Assembly (NCBI GenBank): GCA_964016985.1
Contig: OZ024826.1
Coordinates: forward strand, 57,535,735 to 57,599,734
DNA from: Anodontia alba
Taxonomy: Eukaryota; Mollusca; Bivalvia; Lucinida; Lucinidae
Length of the DNA stretch: 64,000 bases
Reading direction: 5' to 3'
Below the pieces are notes generated by a model that was not told where the DNA came from, searched no databases, and saw only the letters and a list, made by a program, of their open reading frames with translations. Position 1 is the stretch's first letter, and the number at the start of each line of letters is the position of its first letter. Below are positions 22,401 to 34,400 of the stretch, one piece after another. The translations under genes and the position numbers were made by a program.

Positions 22401-25400
22401 AGTCCGGTAATCAATACAGATTCATATGCATATGCCTGTTTGAGTAGTTTCCCTTTGAAGAGATCACATGATCAGCAAAATAAAAAAGCGTAAACAAAAA
22501 AAGCATGGACATGAAAAGGATATCAAATTACTACAAATCAGATCGAGTAGTTTGTTTTGAGCTTTCAGAACCCTGGTATGGGCGAGATAGGTATAAAAAA
22601 TCATGAATATCTTATAGCAATCATTCTATTTCGCATTTTTAACGGGCGATCGTGAATGTCATGAGTTTTCGCGACCGATTATCTTGGTGATTTCTGTCCC
22701 GATTTTGGTGTTCCTATAAATAATACACATCGGATTTTTATAAACGTTTTCTGGGTAAATAAGGTGCGTGTTATACACAGTTAAATACGGTATGCATGCT
22801 TGTAAGTGGTATTGGGAGTTTTTTTTAATTCCTGCTCTGTGATAAATTCACTTACAAATCTGACCAATCATCGCCGATGTCTTCATGTACTTGAGAATTT
22901 CTTAGTGGCAGGGAATGTCTCCGACAGGCGACTTTTTTAACCCATCTTATAATTAATTAAAAGCAAAATCCTGCCTTTTAAGGGCCCAAAAACAGCCCCC
23001 GTCTTATAAACAAATCGTCTTATAGGCGGATTAATACGGTATCCGTACTTTATTTTGAAAATGGCCAAAATTTGCAAAAATCACATTACAATTACCTGAT
23101 GATTTTCTGCCAAAAATTTAACGCGAAGTTACATGGCTTTTGGTTCAAAATGGCGGCAACATGGTAAGCTTGTTTACACAAATGCTTTCACAAATCAAAT
23201 CCAAAGAACTGCATTATTTGTACATAAAATAAATGCTCAGATAATAATTTAGATGACTTCAGAATTATTTTCAGCATTTGTCTCTGTAAGTAGTTATGAT
23301 GAAACGTTTTACCATTAGTAACGTGAAAATACATGAAACCGGGCTAAATTATAACAGCACAAAATTCTAAGATGTGAATTATATGGGACTAGACTTAAAA
23401 AATACAGTAATTATTATACTGTACACATATGTATAGTAAAAACTTAGCAAACTAGATCACAAATCTTGATTTTGATCATGGTTCTGTTGGACATCCCAGT
23501 AGGGCTAGCTGTTGAAAGAACTTATAAGCATTAAAAGCTCTACACAGCTTATGTTGTCTATTTCTTAAATTCTTATATGCAACCTTTTATTTAAGGCTCT
23601 TTATCTTTATTTATAATGACTGAAATATTTTTTACCCACACTCCTCAATTATCTGGACAATTTTTATTAGCTGCAAAAATACCAAGAACATTTTGAATCC
23701 TCAAAGTCATAGTGACATGCCCATGCTCCAACTCTGCACACACATAAGCATATAGGTGTAGGCAAGTGAATTTTGTTGTCTGAACACTAAAGCTGGCACA
23801 ATTGATCAGATACAGTCATTTGGCTAGAACCAGGTAAAGTTATGCTTCATAACATTTTCCAAATAAGTGGCTGATCAAAATCTGGACTTTATTGGCTGAT
23901 ACAGAGTACTAGCCTTCCTTGAAATATCACACCAAAGACTTTGTCCTTCGCCTTAGGTTATCTGCCCTTGTGATGAATGTGAAGTTCTCCACTGATTTGG
24001 CTAGTTCCAAATAGTTTCGCTAGTTCCGAATAATAAATGAGGGATCTGTAAAAATCCCTCACATAATGCAACAGCCTCTATATATTATTTTATCAACTTG
24101 GATAATGTGTTACGGAGAAAATTAATTCAATATAAGACATTTGTCGCAAAGCGACATGTTCACAAAGACCTTAAAACAGATCATTTAAGCAAAAATCGTA
24201 TAATTCATGGCATAACTATTTTTCGGCATGTACACCCTCCTTACTGCAAAATTTAGCTCCTATTTTCTGGATTTAATAATCTTTCCGATATAAATATATT
24301 TCAATGAGGTTTAAGAAGTTGAAAGGAGTATGTGCATAAGGTCCTATTTTCCCCCTTCTGAAGCCCGAAAATAAAATATGCTTGCAGTAAAATTATGCGT
24401 TAATTAATCCAATTGTAGCTTGTGTTTAGCACTGTGTGATGCCGCTACAAAGTCTCCCTGCACTTTGTCAAAGTACAGATAATATATAAGCAACGACATG
24501 AAAAACCTGTCTTCGAGGTTTTCGACCAAATAAGACTCAGACCTGCTTACTCAGCCGTAGACTGGCTAACTCGGCCATTGTGCCAGATTAGCTAGTCTTG
24601 AAAGTTTTGATAGGTTGTTTACTGTCTAGACAGCGAACAACAACGGTGCTGATCAGACTGTGCATAGCAAAAACCACGTGTCTTTGTTGTTCACATATGG
24701 CATAAGATTTTTATCCCATGAAGAGGCTCATGTATCGCTTCAATAGTCTGTCACATGTCTGAGATTCTTGTACATACACTACATCAATATCTACACTCCT
24801 TTAAACACAGCATGTGAACACCTTACCCGAAATTTGATTTCTGGGTCGGTTACTCACCTCAACTCCTTACCATACTTTATTTAAAATTGAACAAGAGGCC
24901 CACGGGCCACTCACCTGAGTAGCATTGTGAGTGCAGATATGCAGATGTTATGTAACATTTTTCCAATCCTGTCATTGCAACTAATGAAAAGATCATCCTT
25001 TAAGCAGTTCTTAATTTTTAAGATGAATATTATATATGGCAAGACAGTCAATGGAGCGTGATCATTTGAACAAACTCTCAATCACATTTCAACAGTAGGA
25101 TCAATGTGAAATTTGGTTGCTATTGCCTAAGTGGTTTCTGAAGAATCATGATTTTACACATGTAAACAGCACAGTGGCAGGGAAATATAATAAACATAAA
25201 CAAGATGGTAGCCATCTTGGATTTCCAATCAGAATGACTTTTAGCTACTGTTGATCTACAAGTCACTTCTATACTTCCAATGAACTTTAAGTCAATTGCC
25301 CTTTCGGTTCAGGGGAAAAAGTTCAAAACAGATTTTCAAGATGGCCACCATAGCCGCAATTTGAGATTTCTTATCGCAACCATTTGAGCGTTTTTTGATC

Positions 25401-28400
25401 TACAAGTCACCCTGATGCTTCCTACCAAGTTTCGAGTCAATAAATGGTCTTTCAGTTCAGAAGAAGTAAAGAAAAATAGATTTTCAAGATGGCCGCCATC
25501 TTGGATTTCCAATCGGAAGGATTTTAGCTATTTTTATATCAACATGTCATCCTGATGCTTCCTACCAATTTTCAAATTAACTGGCCCTTTGGTTCAGGAA
25601 AATAAGTGAAAGGAAAAGAGTTTCAAGATGGCCGCCATGACAGCCATCTTGGATTTCCTATCCAAACAATTTAAGCTATTTTAGATCTACAAGTCACCTA
25701 AATGCTTCCTACCAAGTTTCAAGTCAAATGGCCTTTCAATTCAGGAGAAGAAGCGAAAAATAGATTTTAAAGATGGCTGTCATAGCGGCCATCTTGGATT
25801 TCTGATAGGGATGATTTTATCTATTTTTGATCTACAGGTCACCCTGATGCTTCCTACCTAGTTTAAAGCCAATAAGCCTTTTGATTCAGGAGAAGAAGTG
25901 AAAAATCTACATTTTCAAAATGGCCACCATGGCAGCCATCTTGGATTTCCAATCAGAACGATTTTAGCCATTTTTAATCTATAAGTCACCCCGATGCTTC
26001 CTACCAAGTTTCAAGTCAACTAGCTTTTGGGTTTAGGAGAAGAAGCGAAAAAAAGATTTTCAAGATGGCCACCAGGGTGGCCCTCTTGGACTTCCGATCA
26101 GCATGGTTTTAGCTATTTTTGATCTACAAGTCACCCTGATGCTTCCTACCAAGTTTGGAGTCAGTTGGCCTTTCGGCTCAGGAGAAGAAGCGAAAAATAG
26201 ATTTTCAAAATGGCCGCCATGGTGGCCATCTTGGATTTCCGTTTGGAATGATTTTAGCGTCTTTTGATCTATAAGTCACCCCTATGCTTCCTAGCAAGTT
26301 TGGAGTCAATTGGCCTTTCGGTTCAGGAGAAGAAGCGAAAAATAGATTTTCAAGATGGCTGCCATGGCGGCCATCTTGGATTTCCGATCAGCATGATTTT
26401 AGCTATTTTTGATCTACAAGTCACCCCGATGCTTCTTAGCAAGTTTGGAGTCAATTGGCCTTTCCGTTCAGGAGAAGAAGCGAAAAATAGATTTTCAAGA
26501 TGGTGGCCATCTTGGATTTCTGATCAACATGATTTTAGCTAGTTTTGATCTACAAGTCACCCCGATGCTTCCTAGCAAGTTTGGAGTCAATTGGCCTTTC
26601 GGTTCAGGAGAAGAAGCTAAAAATAGATTTAAGATGGCTGCCATGGCGGCCATCTTGGATTTTCGATTGGCAAGATTTTAACTATTTTTGATCTACAAGT
26701 CACCCCAGTGCTTCCTAGAAAGTTTGGAGTCAATTGGCCTTTCGGTTCAGGAGAAGAAGCGAAAAATAGATTTTCAAGATGGCGGCCATCTTGGATTTCC
26801 GATCGGCATGATTTTAGCTATTTTTGATGTACAAGTCACCCCGATGCTTCCTACCAAGTATTGAGTCAATTTGCCCAGGGGTGTAGGAGTAGGCTTTTAA
26901 ATCAATTGTTGACGTCGCATGACGGACGACGGACATTGACTGACCACAATAGTTCACCATGAGCACTTTGCGCTCAGGTGAGCTAACAAGTACAATTTAC
27001 TACCGAATGTTTTGTCTAAAAATAGCTCAATGGGTGGCAAACAGTTTAGCCCCTGATGTGACACCGCATTTTGTAGCATCTCATGGGGGTTTACAATGTT
27101 TGCTCGGGACTGTCTGGCCAAATACATCCAGTAAAGTATGACCAATTTCAATATAATTTTGCAGGAGTGATACTTTGATGATCCTCTACCAAGATTGTTC
27201 AAGCCATTTGGATTCGTCAAAAAACATGGCCGCCAGGGGGCGGGGCTTATTTTCCCTTTATATCTATATAGAAAACTTTAAAAATCTTCTTGTCAGAAAC
27301 CACTGGACCGATTTCAATATAATTTTGCAGGAATGTTTGTTTGGTGATCCTGTACCAAGATTGTTCAAGCCATCTGGATTCGTCAAAAAACATGGCTGCC
27401 AGGGGGTGGAGCTTATTTTTCCTACATGTATATATCTATATGGAAAACTTTTAAAAGCTTCTTGTCAGAAACACTGGGCCGATTTCAATATAATTTTACA
27501 GAAACGTTCCTTTAGTAATCCTCTACCAAGATTGTTCAAGCCATTTGGATTCCTCAAAAAACATGGCCACCAGAGGTCGGGGCTTATTTTCCCTATATAT
27601 CTATACAGAAAAGTTTAAAAATCTTCTTGTCAGAAACCACTGGACCGATTTCAATATAACACGGCAGGAATGTTTCTTTTGTAACTTTCTACCAAGATTG
27701 TTCAAGCCGTCATGATACGTCAAAAACCATGGCCGCCAGGGGGGTGGGACTTTTTTTTTTTAACTCACCTGACCTCTGCTCAGGATGAGCTATAGTGATC
27801 ACTTTTCCTCCGTCCATTAACATTTTCAAATGACTTCTCCTCTGAAGCCGCTGAGCCAATTTTGCTCAGATTTCATGTGGAGCCTCCTTAGGGTGGGGGA
27901 ACGAAAGATTGCTAAAATGGTCATGGTCCGTTGACCCAAGATGGCCTCCATGCACATATATGGTAAAAAACTTTAAAAATCTTCTCCATAACCGAGGATG
28001 CCTTGGGGCTGAATCTTTGCAAGAATCATCAGGGACAAGAGGTCTACCAAAGTTGTTATAAGATTTGTCGTACGTTGGCATTTGACCTTTTTACGGCAAG
28101 GTCAAGTTTGCTTCCCTATGCTTTTGTGTGGGAAAAACCTTTAAAAATCTTCTTCTTCAAAACCGAGCATGCCTTGTGGCTGAATCTTTGCACATATCAT
28201 CGGGAATGGGAGGGCTACCAAAGTTGCTAAAATAATGGTTGTACATTGACATTTGACCTTTTTGCGGTAAGGTCAATTTTGCTTCCTTATGCATTTATAT
28301 GGGAAAAATGTTCAGAATTTCAAATAACATCTCCTCTGGAGCCTCTGGGCCAAATTTGCTCAAATTTCATATTGAGCCTCCTTAGTTTGGGGGAACAAAA

Positions 28401-31400
28401 GATTGCTAAAATGGTCGCAGTTCATTAACCAAGATGGCCGCCATGCCCATATATGGTAAAAACATTTAAAAATCTTCTTCTCCAGAACCGAGGATGCTTT
28501 GGGGCTGAATCTTTGCATAATTCATCGGGGACAGAGGGTCTACCAAAGTTGCTAAAATTTGACCTTTTTACGGCAAGGTTGTTTGCTTCCCTATGCATTT
28601 ATATGGGAAAAAAACATTTAAAAATGTTATTCTCCAAAATCGAGGATGGCATGTGGCTGAATGTTTGCATATATCATCGGGAACGGGCGGTCTGCCAAGG
28701 TTGCTAAAATAATTGTCATACATTGACATTTAACTTTTACGGCGAGGTCAAGTTTGCTTCTGTATGCATTTGTATGGGCCCCATACATTTGTATGGAAAA
28801 AATGTTGATAATTTCAAATGACTTTTCCTCTGAAGCCTCCGGGCCAGTGTTGCTCAAATTTCATGCAGAGCCTCCTTGGGCAGGAGAATGAAAGATTGCT
28901 AAAATGGGCATGGTCCATTGATCAAAATGGCTGCCATGCCCATATAATGGTAAAAAAAAATTTACAAATCTTCTTCTCCATAACCAAATAAGCCCTGGGC
29001 CCTTATCTTTGCACGAATTATGGGGGACAGGAGAGCTACCAAAATTGCTAAAATGATGGTTCTATGTTGACGTTTGACCTTTTTACCTCCAAGGTCAAAT
29101 TTGCTTCCCCATGCATTTGTATGGGCCATATACATTTATATTGAAAGTATTCAAGTGAATTGTAGATCAACAGTAGTTAAAATTGTTCTGATTGGAAATC
29201 TTAGATGGCCATCATCTTGTTTATATTTATTATATTTCTCTGCCACTGTGCTGTTTACATGTATAAAATCATGATTCTTCAGAATCCACTTAGCCAATTT
29301 CCACCAAATTTCACATTGATCCTACTGTTGAAATGTGATTGATGGTTTATTCAAATGATCATGCTCCATTGACTGTCAGGCCCATATATTCTTCTTCAAA
29401 ACTAAGAACTGCTCAAATGACGATCTTTTCATTAGTTGTGATGATAGGATTGGAAAAATGTTGCATAACATCTGCATGTCTGCAGTCTCAGGTGAGCGAG
29501 CCGTGGCCCGTGGGCCTCTTGTTTCCCTATATATCTATATAGAAAACTTTAAAAATCTTCATGTTAGAAAACACTGGACCGATTTCTATATAACTAGGCA
29601 AAAATGTTTCCTTGGTGATCCTCTACCAAGATTGTCCAAGCCGTCATGATTTGTCAAAAAACATAGCAGCTAGTGGGCGGGGCTTATTTTCCCTATATAT
29701 ATAGAAAACTTTAAAAATCTTCTTGTCAGAAACCACTGGACCGATTTCATTAATACTTGGCAGAAATCTTTCCTTTTGACCCTTAACCAAGATTGTTCAA
29801 GTTATCATGATTTGTCAAAAAAACATTGCCGCCGAGTGGTGGGTGGGGAGGGAGGCTTAATTTCCCTATATATCTATATAGAGAAGTTTAAAAATCTTCT
29901 TGTCAGAAACCAATGGACCAATTTCAATATAGCTTGGCAGGAATGTTGCTTTGGTGACCTGCTACCAAGATTGTTCAAGCAGTCATGATTCGTCTAAAAA
30001 AAATTCTGCCAGGGGGTGGGGCTTATTTTCCCTATATATCTCTATAGAAAACTTTAAAAATCTTCTTGTCAGAAACCACTGGACCGATTTCATTATAACT
30101 TGGTAGAAATCTTTCCTTGTTGACCCTCTACCAAGATTGTTCAAGTTATCATGATTCGTCAAAAAACAATGGCCGCCACTGGGAGGGGCTTATTTTCCAA
30201 ATATATCTATATAGAAAAGTTTAAAAATCTTCTTCTCAGAAACCAATGGACCGATTTCAATATAACTTGGCAGGAATGTTTCTTTGGTGACCCTCTACCA
30301 AGATTGTTCAAGCCGTTATGATTCATCAAAAAACATGGCGGCTAGGAGGCGGAGCATATTTTCCCTATATAGAAAACTTTAAAAATCTTCTCGTAAGAAA
30401 CCGTTGGATTGAGTTCAATGTAACTTGACAGGAATGTGCTTTGGTGACCTTCTACTAAGATGGTGCCCTCATGATACGTCAAAAAACATGGCCTTCATGG
30501 GGCGGGGCTTATTTTCCGTATATATCTGTATAGAAAACTTTAAAATTCATCTTGTCAGAAACCACCTGACTGATTTTAATATTACTTGCCAGGAATGTTG
30601 CTTTGGTGACCCCCTATCAAGATTGTTCAAGCAATCATGATTCGTCAAAAAACATGGTTGCTAGGGGTGGGGCTTATTTTCCCTATATATCTAAATAGAA
30701 AACTTTAAAAATCTTCTTGTCAGAAACCACTGAACCGATTTCAATATAACTTGGCAGGATTTTTCCTTTGGTGACCCTCTACCAAGTTTGTTCAAGCTGT
30801 CATGATTTGTCAAAAAACATGGCCGTTAGGGGGTGGGGCTTAATTTCCCTATATATCTGTATAAGACATTTTAAAAATCTATTTGTCAGAAACCACTGGA
30901 CCAATTTCAATATAACAGCAGAATTGTTCCTTTGGTGATCCTCTTTCACTATTCAGTTCAAGCCATCATGATGGATGAAATAAACATGGCCACTGGGGTG
31001 CAGGGTTATAAAATTTATACAAAAATTTTAGAGCAGTAAACTTGGCTGAAACTTCAACAGTAAGTATGCAAAGCTGTTTGCTCAGGTGAGCGATATAGGA
31101 CCATCATGGTCCTCTTGCTTTTTTTTTTTCCCCCATTGGACCTAGCATGCCAGTTATGCCTGTTTTTGAATCTATTCTGTTCTAAATATTCCCCCCCCCC
31201 CCCTCCCCCCACACACACCCTTGGATGGGGACGCCAGTGCTGATAAGATCTGCACCAAAAGCAATATACCCCCTCCCGCTTGAGCTAGGATTCTGATATT
31301 TATGTCTCCTCCCTTTAGGGTAGGGAGATGTGTATTGTTTTTTCCCTCGGGCGTCTGTCACAAATCTTGTCCACTCTGTAACTTGAAAATGGTTCAAGCT

Positions 31401-34400
31401 GTCTCCACATAACTTCATATAAATATCAATCAACATTATCTTACATGCAGAGCACAAGAACCATACGTCTTGCATTTAATCTTTTTGAGTTATTTCACTT
31501 GGAACTTTATGCGTCACAAAATCGTGTCCGCTCTGTAACTTGAAACCTGTTCAAGATATCTTCAAGAAAGGTCATGTAAATATCAATCAGCATTAGACAA
31601 CATGCAGCGCGCAAGAACCATAACTCTTGCATTTATACTTTTTTGAATTATTATACACCTGTTTGAAAAACGGGACATATTATTTTACGGGGTATGACGT
31701 CCGTCAGAAAACTTTTTCGTTTCCGGCTAACGCCTCCTACAGTTTACATCCGATTAAAATGAAACTTGGTATATAGCTAGACCATGATGTGAAGCAGCAA
31801 ATATTGTTTTTGGGCTACAGACCACCAATTATTAGCAGAGCTATGCCCCTTCGAAAATTTCAGAAAACATTTCGTTTCTGGTTAACTCCTACACTTTACA
31901 TCTGATCAAGCTGAAACTTCATTTATAGTTAGACCATGATGTGGAACAGTGCATATTGTTTTGAGGTTACAGTCCACTTGATATCAGCAGAGTTATAGCC
32001 CTTTGAAAATTCCTTTAAACTTTTCGTTTCCGGATAACTGCTCCTACAATTTACATCTGATCAAGCTGAAACTTCATTTATAGTTAGACCAAGATGTGGG
32101 GGCAGTGCATATTGTTTCTAGGTCACAGTCCACCAAATATTAGCAGAGTTATGTCCCTTTTAAAATTTCATTAAACTTTTCGTTTCCGGCTAACTCCTCC
32201 TACAATTTACATCCGATCAAGCTGAAACTTCATTTATAGCTAGACCATGATGTGGAGCGGCATATATTGTTTCAAGGTTACAGTCCACTAAATATTAGCA
32301 GAGTTAAGCCCCATTGAAAATTTCTTTAAACTTCTAGTTTCTGGTTAACTCCTCCTACAATTTATATCCGATCAAGCTGAAACTTCATTTATGCTATAGT
32401 TAGACCAAGATGTAGAGAAGGGCGTATTGTTTTGAGGTTACAGTCCACCAAATATTAGCTGAGTTACGCCTAGTGGTGGGACGATTCATCGATGCATTGG
32501 TGCATCCCGATACGCTTCATGTATCGATACACATGATGGAGTATCGATATGATGAACGCTTCTATTCAGATTCGCTTATTTGTGTTCGTTACATTCTTTA
32601 ATCCGGTCTACAAAGTGACATTTTCAGAGCGCGATTTTGATTGGATGACGCTTGACTGATAGCCAATTGCATTTTGCTTTACTCTCATTATGATGGCAGA
32701 CGAAACTGTGGTTGGAATTTATTCGCCGCCCAGCGGTAAAAATACTAGTTCTGTATGGGAATGTTTCGGCCATCCTATTCTTACTTTTGAAGTTAGCCAT
32801 TTTTAGTGTTTCAGTATTATGGACAATGCATGTTTAAGGGAAACCATATAGTTGGGGTCATAGTGTTGTTCAAACACATGTTCTAGTTCATTATAATTTC
32901 AACACAAAAACATGTTGGAACTTATTAGAAGGTCATTCATTGGTAGGGCTCTTTTAATGAATATCCACAACATATATTCCTTAAGAAAAATAAGAAACAT
33001 GCCAGTAATTTTTATTCAAAAAGTGTGTTATCTAACTGATAATACAGGTAAATAATAACGTTACTTTACGCATGTTAAAGTTAAATAAAAGTGTAGTTAA
33101 AAAGAGATTCAGAACCACCACAGAGTAATGTACATCCAGTATAGCAACTGTAGTTACTCTGAATTGTTCAGAAGGCGGTGTCGCGAAAAAAGGCATTAAC
33201 TTAATTACATAATTAGATTTATATGATTTGATGGACCTGGATTTTGCTCTATATCCATATTTTCACACTTTCTTACAACCAGTGGCTTCATCCAATATTA
33301 AATTTACATTCAGAGACAAGGCTTTGTGAGAAAATTTACTATTCCTTGAAAAACAACCAACATGAACACTTTGTACTACATGCTTTCACTATCAATTTAA
33401 TTTCTCAAAATCAGTCAGATGGAAATGCATTCTACTTCTTTTAATGTATAAATAAGAATGGGTCTTTACTGAGGCATCTGTGTAAAACAGATATACATAA
33501 ATAAGCTAACCATGTACTGAAAAACTAAGTACAATAATTTCTCTTCTGTTTTGTTTCTTTCTTTACAAAAAAATCCATTTTATTATCTGCATATATAAGC
33601 CAATGCAGTGATTGGAGTAATGAACCTCTTTATTTTCCAATGAAGTTTACCACCTGATTATTCCAAATGAGTGTATCTCCAGCAGCAATTTCCAATTTCT
33701 AGAATTATCAAAGTTCAAGTCTAGATATGCTCCAGTTCATACATATTCAACACCTGATGTAGCTCCACGATTATTCTGGTGCAATTTTATAAATTTATCT
33801 TTATCAACTTATTATGAAGACGAGCAGATTAAATAAATTTGAAATGGCTATGTTCAATCCAGATTAGCTTTAATAACTGATTGTCATTTGATAGTGCTTC
33901 ACCTAAGCATCAACAGATTAGCCCGACCAGCTATGCCTACCCTTTTCTGTTTTCAAGAGATTTTCCGATGTCCACAAAAGAAGGGTCATAACGTATAAAT
34001 GGGCCAGCAGTCGTCAGACAACTCCGTGTCACTGAGGTGTGAATAAAGTAATTTCATGTAGGATGAATGAATTAAATGCCTGATGTCTTGCTATATTCAA
34101 TATCGAATAAGTAGATTCTAATACTTTCTTTTCGTTCAGCTTCCGTTGCTAAGCACAACATCAAAGATGGCGTGTGGTGATTGACAAAAGTAGCGCGTGT
34201 ATTACTACACCGAATTTTGAAGTCTATGTTTCAAATTGCACTGTCTAAATCGATTTCAGTTACAGTTATGTTAGCGAAATAGAAAAGCTATAAAAAATTC
34301 CCCTGCTTCACATTCAGTTCGCCGTAATAGTGCCGCATTGCGTCTGATTAAGAAGTAGTGCGCGTATGAATATAGCGGTGATGAAAATCCGCTTGTGACG

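Larger units (their letters stand above)
21249..23040. mobile_element. Second-level TIR element (CCGTATTAATCCGCC)
   Basis: The left end is CCGTATTAATCCGCCTATAA and the right end is its exact reverse complement (GGCGGATTAATACGG). TA flanks each side, at 21247-21248 and 23041-23042. CCCATCTTATAAT occurs at both inner edges, and C-run/AAAA text is inverted. It encodes nothing I recognise. Confidence 0.7.
20965..23136. mobile_element. Outer TIR element of a four-level nest
   Basis: The left end is CCATGTATTTTCGCGTTAAA and the reversed right end is CCATGTAACTTCGCGTTAAA. It encloses the elements at 21249-23040, 21480-22792 and 22097-22203. Without them the host element would be under 400 bp and has no coding capacity. 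Confidence 0.65.

Noticed and set aside
26264..27618. Overlapping open frames of 88-147 codons
   Set aside because: They follow the tandem-repeat periods, so the similar peptides are translations of satellite units.
24891..31125. CRISPR-like regular repeats
   Set aside because: Units are 145-165 bp with no unique spacers, in a eukaryotic intron. They are satellites.
32471..32806. A complete hAT transposon
   Set aside because: Only the left end and a 38-codon start are visible, and no matching right end or transposase core follows.
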